Below, piece by piece: positions 1-5,167 of a DNA stretch of 15,480 nt. The first letter of the stretch is position 1. Each line of letters opens with the position of its first letter. The stretch is from an uncultured Lachnospiraceae bacterium (GTDB taxonomy: Bacteria > Bacillota > Clostridia > Lachnospirales > Lachnospiraceae), in NCBI GenBank assembly GCA_910586205.1, contig CAJUGD010000054.1, positions 1 through 15,480 on the forward strand. Reading direction: 5' to 3'. Below the pieces are notes generated by a model. The model worked only from the letters and a program-made list of their open reading frames with translations. It made no database searches and was not told the origin of the DNA. The translations under genes and the position numbers were made by a program.

Positions 1-46
1 GCTTTAGTAGCATAGGCGCATTGTGCAGTTTTTTAAATTTGCTCAT
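1..46 (-). CDS. Start of an unidentified glycan-locus protein (cut by window edge)
   Basis: Only the first 15 codons are visible, reading MSKFKKLHNAPMLLK and running off the window. The ATG at 46 lies inside the end of the TylF-like gene, whose stop is at 33-35, so the two would overlap by 14 nt and could be translationally coupled. A short basic, hydrophobic start of this kind is often seen in Firmicute capsule or flagellar-glycan proteins, but no domain can be recognised in 15 residues. No clear ribosome binding site lies immediately upstream, so the call rests on the open frame and the operon position. Confidence 0.4.
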   Translation of the reverse strand, partial: MSKFKKLHNAPMLLK

Positions 47-728
47 TTATAGTAACAATATTTTCCGGATAGGGCATAGGCATTATACCTGCCTCTTTGA
101 TTTCATGATGGTATCCTCTATAGTCCATATTTGCCATAAATGCTTTGTCTGCTTCTACCATATTTTTCTTAACCAATTCATGGTTAAATCCCTCAAATGT
201 ATCAAACAAATAAAGCTTTTTTGTGGAAAAATATTTGTTTATATATTTAGCAAATGCACCGTCGCGAACGCCTGCCTCCGCCACAGCTCCTTCTATCCCG
301 ATGGAATAAAAATACTTTGCTAACAGACGTACAGCTTCCACTTTTCTGTCATTATCCTCATTAACCATTAAAAACATATCCACAACAGTTCCTTTTGTGA
401 TATGACTGTTAATTTCAGCCCGTATCTCATCATATATATCATTTCTGTCACTGGCAATAAATACCACCAAATTTTCATGGTCAATCTCTGATAATGTTTC
501 CAGGGAAATTATATTCGGGTTAAATTTGGACCATCTAGTGTCGATAATATAATTCGGTTTGATTCCAAATCTACGCTGTAGTACGTTACACGCAATTTCT
601 CCTTGATAACCATATGGAAAAATTCCCCATTCTACTTTTTCCCTGTCTTTCTGTATTACTCCAATGGTTTCTCCTATTACCTGACAAAACCTCTCTGTTA
701 ATACTTTTTCATTTTCAAATGCTGCCAT
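33..728 (-). CDS. TylF/MycF-type methyltransferase-like protein, C-terminally truncated
   Basis: A 231-residue protein. The N-terminal half, from about residue 33 (motif WGIFPYGYQGE), looks like the Rossmann-like sensor or binding module found at the front of glycan-locus proteins in Firmicutes. From about residue 145 comes the start of a TylF/MycF O-methyltransferase domain: AEAGVRDGAFAKYINKYF is the SAM-binding motif I region, followed by LYLFDTFEGF. The protein stops soon after PYPENIV, just before the GYFPE-type motif and the Asp-rich metal-binding segment that family members normally carry, so roughly the last 100 residues of the domain are missing. I chose the ATG at 728 because AAGGAG lies 9 nt upstream, inside the end of pdxA; the longer frame from 755 has no such site. 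The gene follows pdxA with a 4-nt gap. Methyltransferase activity is doubtful without the metal-binding residues. Confidence 0.7.
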   Translation of the reverse strand: MAAFENEKVLTERFCQVIGETIGVIQKDREKVEWGIFPYGYQGEIACNVLQRRFGIKPNYIIDTRWSKFNPNIISLETLSEIDHENLVVFIASDRNDIYDEIRAEINSHITKGTVVDMFLMVNEDNDRKVEAVRLLAKYFYSIGIEGAVAEAGVRDGAFAKYINKYFSTKKLYLFDTFEGFNHELVKKNMVEADKAFMANMDYRGYHHEIKEAGIMPMPYPENIVTINEQI

Positions 729-732
729 TTTC

Positions 733-1806
733 TTATACTCCTTCATGTTTTTCATAATATTTTTCTGGTGTAACTTTTAGATCCGAATTTCCTGCCATAG
801 TAAGCCCTACCTCAATAGCCTCCACCAGACTATCTGCACTCGCCCTGCCTTCCCCGGCTTTCCCAAAAGCTGTCCCGTGATCCACAGACACCCGTATAAT
901 AGGGAGGCCAATCGTTGTATTGATGCCTTTCACTGAACTGTATTTATTTTCTGCTGCATTCCACTGAAAACCATTCAATTTTAACGGAATATGTCCCTGA
1001 TCATGATACATAGCAACCACGATATCAAAGATACCAGCCTTACACTTTACAAACACCGTATCCGGTGATTCAGGCCCTTTCACATCAATCCCCTGGCTTT
1101 GTGCCATTTGAACCGCCGGAATTATCTCACTGGCTTCTTCTGTGCCAAACAACCCATTCTCTGAACAATGAGGATTCAAGCCGGCAACCCCAATTTTAGG
1201 GTTTTCAATTCCCAACATTTTGCAGGCTTTATTTGCAAGTTCTATTACTTTCAGCACCCTTTCTTTGCGTATAAGCCTGCATGCCTCTATCAATGCACAA
1301 TGTGTTGTGACATGAATGACTCTTAAATTATCACTTGCCAAAAGCATGGCAAAATCTTTCGTACCTGTATATTCTGCAAATATCTCTGTATGGCCGCTGT
1401 AATGATGTCCTGCCATATTGATAGATTCCTTACTAATCGGCGCTGTGATAACTGCAGCCACTTTCCCTTCCTTTGCAAGCTGAATTGCATAAATCACATA
1501 CTGAAAAGACGCCTCTCCACAGAGTACGGAATTTTCCTTGTAGTTCCAACTGTTTGGTTTCAAATAATTCAGATTAATATAATCTACCACTCCCAATTTC
1601 CCAACAGCTTCTTCCGGAGCCTGTACTTCATTTAAACTGAGATTTAAACCTGAAAAACGAATGGCATCCCAAAGAGCCTCATAATCTCCGATCACGACAG
1701 GAATGCACTTTTCATATACGGATTTCTGGGTCAATGCCTTTACTACAACCTCCGAACCAATTCCTGCCGGATCTCCCATTGTAATCGCAATCCGTTCCCT
1801 TTTCAT
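733..1806 (-). CDS. pdxA: PdxA-family 4-hydroxythreonine-4-phosphate dehydrogenase-like protein
   Basis: A 357-residue cytosolic oxidoreductase, slightly longer than E. coli PdxA (329). The start ITMGDPAGIGSE (residues 8-19) is diagnostic. Candidate divalent-metal histidines are H169 (VTTHCAL), H213 (LNPHCSE) and H268 (MYHDQGH). GHTE (138-141) and SVDHGTAFGKAGEGRA (307-322) are the usual substrate and NAD-site segments. PdxA oxidises 4-phosphohydroxy-L-threonine to an aminoketone phosphate with loss of CO2. The PdxA2 branch acts on D-threonate or D-erythronate 4-phosphate, giving dihydroxyacetone phosphate. The start at 1806 has GGGAGG 8 nt upstream. It follows the cytidylyltransferase by 22 nt and precedes the TylF-like gene by 4 nt. 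No other pyridoxal or threonate gene is near, so a role in making a glycan substituent precursor seems more likely than vitamin B6 synthesis. Family membership is sure; the substrate is not. Confidence 0.93.
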   Translation of the reverse strand: MKRERIAITMGDPAGIGSEVVVKALTQKSVYEKCIPVVIGDYEALWDAIRFSGLNLSLNEVQAPEEAVGKLGVVDYINLNYLKPNSWNYKENSVLCGEASFQYVIYAIQLAKEGKVAAVITAPISKESINMAGHHYSGHTEIFAEYTGTKDFAMLLASDNLRVIHVTTHCALIEACRLIRKERVLKVIELANKACKMLGIENPKIGVAGLNPHCSENGLFGTEEASEIIPAVQMAQSQGIDVKGPESPDTVFVKCKAGIFDIVVAMYHDQGHIPLKLNGFQWNAAENKYSSVKGINTTIGLPIIRVSVDHGTAFGKAGEGRASADSLVEAIEVGLTMAGNSDLKVTPEKYYEKHEGV

Positions 1807-1828
1807 TATCCTGTCCTCCCTTGTCTTA

Positions 1829-2257
1829 CTAAACGCTTAAGATTTTTTTCTTAATATCAGTAGTCGAAATTCCTTTTGTATATGGAACATAAATAACATC
1901 TACGTTCCGTTCTCCTAAGACTTTTTCAAAATTGTTCCATCGTTCTGTGCCCTTCCAGTCGTCGCCTATGAAAACCACATTAAAACCATACCGTTCCAGC
2001 AGAGTCAGCTTGTCTCTTACATCGTTTATTACCACCTTATCCACTCCCTTAATAGCGCCAATAATGCGTGCACGCTCTGCTTCCGGAATAATCGGGCAAT
2101 GATACTTATATTGTTTGACAACCTGGTCACTATGTACACCCACAATCAAATACTCACACTGTTTTTTGGCTGCCTCAATCATATTTAAATGTCCGACATG
2201 AAATAAATCATACACTCCATCCGTATAACCGATTTTATATTTCTGCACAATATCCAA
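1829..2257 (-). CDS. TagD/choline-phosphate-type cytidylyltransferase
   Basis: A single-domain 142-residue nucleotidyltransferase of the HIGH superfamily. DGVYDLFHVGH (13-23) carries the HxGH nucleotide-binding motif (H20, H23), ERARII (61-66) lies in the middle, and GISTTDIKKKI (129-139) is the C-terminal ISTT signature. Relatives couple CTP to glycerol 3-phosphate, phosphocholine or phosphoethanolamine to give a CDP-alcohol. The GVYDLFHVGHLN wording is closer to the choline/ethanolamine-phosphate type than to classical TagD, but the substrate cannot be read off. The start codon is TTG at 2257, supported by GAGGAG 10 nt upstream; that site overlaps the stop codon of the licD-like gene, suggesting translational coupling. 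Placed directly after licD, it probably makes the CDP-linked donor for that transferase. Confidence 0.9.
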   Translation of the reverse strand: MDIVQKYKIGYTDGVYDLFHVGHLNMIEAAKKQCEYLIVGVHSDQVVKQYKYHCPIIPEAERARIIGAIKGVDKVVINDVRDKLTLLERYGFNVVFIGDDWKGTERWNNFEKVLGERNVDVIYVPYTKGISTTDIKKKILSV

Positions 2258-2264
2258 TTTTTTA

Positions 2265-3101
2265 TCACTCCTCAGACAATTTTAGTTTAGAGACAGGATG
2301 TGTCTTACGCTTCTCTATTGGCGGTAATTCCATATAGTTCCCATATTTAACCTGAAGATACCCGTCATAATCTTTTGCGCCAGGCAGCATCATTTCACCA
2401 AATGGATATGGTTGAAGCTGGGTATACCATCTTCTTTCATATCCATACACTTTTTTGGGAGTAGGGAAAGTCAAAATACGAACCAACCGGGTTTTCTTCT
2501 TTTGACCGGAATCAATAAACCGCTGATAGCTTTTTACAATTTGCTTCATGGGTATCAATCGCATTCCTTTATACAGAAATCTTATCCAAATATTTTTTTC
2601 TGATCTGCTTCCCACTTCAGACCAGAACAGCTTGCGGTATAAAAAACAGCGGAAGAAATGAATCCTTCGTGCAAGAAAGGAATCCGGCACATTGTCAAAT
2701 GGCATTAAGTCAATGGAAATTCCCTGCCCATAGGGCATAAATTCCTGATTCAAACGAATAAACTCTGTATTTTTTCTTCGAAGCTTTCCATAACCCCACC
2801 GGTATCCTTCAGTATCCCGCAAGTCCTGCATATAATATTTTTCATGATTTAATTCACTTTTACATGCCTCGCGAAATTTCTCATATTCTGTTCTGAGAAA
2901 TCCGATATCTGCATCATCATCCCAGGGAATATATCCTTTGTGGCGGATCGCCCCTAACATGGTTCCGCCAACCATATTGAAATGGATTCCGCACTTTCTA
3001 CAAATCCGTGCTACTTCCTGAATCAAATCCTGCTGGATTGCCTGAATCTGCTTTAGTTCTTCTTCTGATATGTGATATTGTCGATTTTCACTAATATTCA
3101 T
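2265..3101 (-). CDS. LicD-family phosphotransferase
   Basis: A 278-residue LicD protein. Motif GTMLGAIRHKGYIPWDDDAD (46-65) is the nucleotidyltransferase-fold active site; the three acidic residues D61, D62 and D63 plus D65 probably bind the metal. The end has YLQVKYGNYMELPP and a KTHPVSKLKL tail typical of the family. LicD proteins transfer a phospho-alcohol such as phosphocholine from a CDP donor onto sugar residues of lipopolysaccharide, teichoic acid or capsule. I start at ATG 3101, with AAAGG about 7 nt upstream; a TTG seven codons earlier (3122) has no ribosome binding site. No signal peptide or membrane segment is seen, so the enzyme works on the cytoplasmic face. It is first in its block, 8 nt or less from the cytidylyltransferase. 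I see no convincing promoter in the A/T-rich 140 nt upstream, although one must lie there if the hairpin at 3245-3300 stops transcription. Confidence 0.92.
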   Translation of the reverse strand: MNISENRQYHISEEELKQIQAIQQDLIQEVARICRKCGIHFNMVGGTMLGAIRHKGYIPWDDDADIGFLRTEYEKFREACKSELNHEKYYMQDLRDTEGYRWGYGKLRRKNTEFIRLNQEFMPYGQGISIDLMPFDNVPDSFLARRIHFFRCFLYRKLFWSEVGSRSEKNIWIRFLYKGMRLIPMKQIVKSYQRFIDSGQKKKTRLVRILTFPTPKKVYGYERRWYTQLQPYPFGEMMLPGAKDYDGYLQVKYGNYMELPPIEKRKTHPVSKLKLSEE

Positions 3102-3244
3102 TTTTAACCTTTTACCTGTCAATTAACGTTTATAGAAAATATTTTTTAGCTATCGTTTGTATCGAATATATATTTCTGTCTCTAAAGTTAGCTTTCATAC
3201 TATATTGTGGCTTTTATATCCAAAATAAGACTATTCTAAATCAA

Positions 3245-3300
3245 ATAAAAAATCTGATGTATCCGTATGACAATTTCATACTTTACATCAGATTTTTTAT
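3245..3300. terminator. Compound hairpin, probably a bidirectional terminator
   Basis: A 16-bp inverted repeat (3245-3260 with 3285-3300), with arms ending in A and T runs, encloses a second small inverted repeat GTATGA / TCATAC (3265-3270 with 3276-3281). On the minus strand a T-run follows the stem, so it could end transcripts coming from the rpn-like remnant or the fusion gene before the licD block. Its central part also forms one end of the longer inverted repeat pair with 3700-3745, so it may instead be an element end. Confidence 0.6.
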
Positions 3301-3329
3301 ACGTTTATATCTCCTATTGTGTTAAATTT

Positions 3330-3533
3330 CTACTTTGCCTTCTCTAGCCCAAACTCCACAAACAGCTTCTTTTGTAACCCTTTATCTGATAAAGATTTCA
3401 AAAAATCATTGGTTCTTCCGGACTCTGACAGCAAAATACCCAGCCTGTTTACTTTTTCTTCGCCTCTTGCCTCGCCTCTTGCCTCACCTCTTGCCTCACC
3501 CTCTGCCACAATGTAATCCAGTGCCGCATCCAT
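3330..3533 (-). CDS. Small Rpn C-terminal protein (RpnS-like)
   Basis: A 67-residue protein starting MDAALDYIVAEGEARG, with three EARG units then EE, and ending LQKKLFVEFGLEKAK. AGGAGG stands exactly 7 nt before the ATG at 3533 (3541-3546 on the plus strand), which is close to ideal and better than any site at the upstream ATG 3551. In E. coli rpn genes an internal start of this kind makes a short C-terminal protein that blocks the full-length nuclease. Here only this part survives in the neighbourhood. Highly charged and probably helical or oligomeric; no membrane segment. It could be translated as an orphan, or be just a leftover frame. Confidence 0.5.
   Translation of the reverse strand: MDAALDYIVAEGEARGEARGEARGEEKVNRLGILLSESGRTNDFLKSLSDKGLQKKLFVEFGLEKAK
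3462..3497 (-). repeat. Three tandem 12-bp units encoding EARG
   Basis: The plus strand reads GCCTCTTGCCTC twice, then a copy with one change (A at its first base), then a diverged partial copy. In the small rpn-like protein this codes for EARG three times. In-frame 12-bp repeats of this kind can change copy number by slippage. Confidence 0.8.
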
Positions 3534-3799
3534 ATTCACACCTCCTGCCATTTCTTCATCAGAAACGCTGTCAATATATTCTATATATCTTTTATCATTC
3601 TTTATCTTACTAATAGCATAACATATGTTTGATACGACTGTAAATGAATTATCAATTCAATTCATGCCAAAATAAAAATCATCTCGCGCAAAAATCTAGT
3701 GTAAAGTATGAAATTGTCAAGGTACATATGTAAGAACATACGGATTGCCAAATGATTGGGAAACTGTCCTTCAATAATAAATAGGAATGTGCCGGCAAA

Positions 3800-5167
3800 T
3801 CATTTGACCTGCCCTTCCATAACCGCATTCATCTCCCGTCCCTCCGTCTCCAAAAACTTCTCCATCACCCCAGCTAAAGCCACAGAATCCCCTCTTGTCA
3901 GCTTGTATTCACTTCTGCTGCTTCCATTGATCATAGAAAGGAAATCGCTGATTTCATAGCGCAGCCCATCCCCCAAAAACCGCTCCGAAAATTTCTCCAC
4001 ATCCCGTGGGTCTTCATGGTGAACCTCAAAGTAAGCAGTCTTCCACCAGGGTGCTTCCACCACAATGTATCCTAAGGTTCCCGAGATCACCAGCCGCCCT
4101 TCTGACTTCACCCCCAGCCCGCAGGTTGCAGTGCCCATCCCTTCCCCATAGGTAAAATACGCCTTTGTAAACAAATCCAGCCCGTTTTCTCCTTTGATAG
4201 AATCAAACCGAAGCTCCTGAAACTGGCTTCCCAAAATCTTAAGGATCGGAAGCATCACATAGCTTCCCAACTCTGTAAAGCTTCCACCATATTTTACATC
4301 TGTCAGCTCCCGGCTTAATGGATTCTCCAATTTGGTAAAGCATGCTTCTATATTCCGTATGGTTCCGATCATCCCGCTGCAGGCTATTCCCAAAAGCTTC
4401 GTAAATCCCGGACAATAAGCGGTCTTGATCCCTTCAAACAGAATAAGTCCTTGTTCCTTTGCATACTCAAACAATTCCTGGGCCTGGCTTCTTGCCAGCA
4501 CCATAGGTTTTTCGCACAGCACATGCTTTTTGTGTCTTAGGGCTGACTGAATGTACTGGTAATGGGTCTCATGAGGGGAGGCGATATAGACTGCATCCAC
4601 AGCATCATAAAATTCATCCAAACTCTCATAGGCATCAATCTCCCACTTTTTGGCAAACCGTTTGGCGCTTTCCAGATGAGGATTGTACACAGCCTCTGTA
4701 TTGATTCCGCTGACCAGCTTTGCTTCCGGGATGAAACGCTCTGCAATTCTTCCGGTTCCTATAATACCGATTCTCTGAATGCTTGCCTTCTGAGCCCGAA
4801 GAATAGTGCTGGAAATGTTCTTGGTCCGTTCCAGGTAGATTACTTTGCAGTATTCGTTCAGATAATCAAATTGTCCCACCCAGTCTGAGCCTACGGTGAA
4901 AATGTCAACCTGATATTTCTGGATGTCCAATGCCTTTTGTCCCGGCGAGCTTTCGATCAGAACCTCATCGGCAAATCCTGATTTTTTTACATTTTCAATC
5001 CTGGTCATGAGGGAATCCATTACATTGAGCTTTCCCCTGGTCTGGTCATATTCTTCTGTGGTCACTCCCACAATCAAATAATCACCCAGCTCCTTTGCCC
5101 TCTGCAAAAGCCTGTAATGTCCCTCATGAAACAAGTCAAACGTGCCATAGGTAATCACTTTTGTCAC
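3800..5167 (-). CDS. Cytidylyltransferase / Gfo-Idh-MocA oxidoreductase fusion
   Basis: A 455-residue bifunctional protein. Residues 1-125 are a TagD-like cytidylyltransferase: TYGTFDLFHEGH (6-17) with the HxGH motif and NISSTIL (117-123) as the C-terminal signature. Residues 131-455 are a Gfo/Idh/MocA NAD(P)-dependent oxidoreductase: GIIGTGRIAERF (134-145) is the Rossmann dinucleotide loop and CEKPM (218-222) carries the family's EKP motif. The likely role is to make a CDP-linked small polyol or acid, one domain setting the oxidation state and the other activating it, for the transferase encoded just upstream. The start is GTG at 5167, with GGAGG 8 nt upstream, and it overlaps the stop of the 852-residue gene by 4 nt (GTGA), a sign of translational coupling. 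Both domains look intact. The substrate is unknown. Confidence 0.92.
   Translation of the reverse strand: MTKVITYGTFDLFHEGHYRLLQRAKELGDYLIVGVTTEEYDQTRGKLNVMDSLMTRIENVKKSGFADEVLIESSPGQKALDIQKYQVDIFTVGSDWVGQFDYLNEYCKVIYLERTKNISSTILRAQKASIQRIGIIGTGRIAERFIPEAKLVSGINTEAVYNPHLESAKRFAKKWEIDAYESLDEFYDAVDAVYIASPHETHYQYIQSALRHKKHVLCEKPMVLARSQAQELFEYAKEQGLILFEGIKTAYCPGFTKLLGIACSGMIGTIRNIEACFTKLENPLSRELTDVKYGGSFTELGSYVMLPILKILGSQFQELRFDSIKGENGLDLFTKAYFTYGEGMGTATCGLGVKSEGRLVISGTLGYIVVEAPWWKTAYFEVHHEDPRDVEKFSERFLGDGLRYEISDFLSMINGSSRSEYKLTRGDSVALAGVMEKFLETEGREMNAVMEGQVK

Larger units (their letters stand above)
3330..3656 (-). pseudogene. Remnant of an Rpn-family (PD-(D/E)XK) nuclease gene, 3' end only
   Basis: The frame is open from the codon after a TGA at 3657-3659 to the stop at 3330 but has no start codon with a ribosome binding site at its left end. 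Upstream of the small protein it reads in part YIEYIDSVSDEEMAGGVN, which looks like the linker before the C-terminal tail of Rpn-family (recombination-promoting nuclease, formerly transposase-like) proteins. The tail with repeated EARG units is the part commonly seen at the C terminus of these proteins in Lachnospiraceae. The whole nuclease domain is absent. The assignment rests on the tail style, not on catalytic residues. Confidence 0.55.
3261..3745. mobile_element. Segment bounded by imperfect inverted repeats, possible element remnant
   Basis: Reading inward from each side, both ends carry ATCCGTATG (3261-3269; complement 3737-3745), an identical 20-mer TGACAATTTCATACTTTACA (3268-3287; complement 3700-3719) and an A/C/T-rich AGATTTTT stretch. 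The right copy has about 19 extra bases between the first two parts. The enclosed DNA is essentially the rpn-like remnant. No transposase and no target-site duplication could be recognised, so the name mobile element is an inference from the inverted ends only. Confidence 0.4.

Noticed and set aside
3102..3244. Promoter for the licD block
   Set aside because: Several A/T-rich -10-like hexamers can be picked, but none has a matching -35 at a normal spacing, so no position can be supported.
3462..3497. Short tandem repeats as a possible CRISPR-like array
   Set aside because: The 12-bp units are contiguous without spacers and lie in frame inside a coding sequence.
3749..3808. Inverted CAAATGATT / AATCATTTG near the end of the fusion gene
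   Set aside because: No T-run follows and the arms are A/T-rich and about 40 nt apart, so it is not a convincing terminator.
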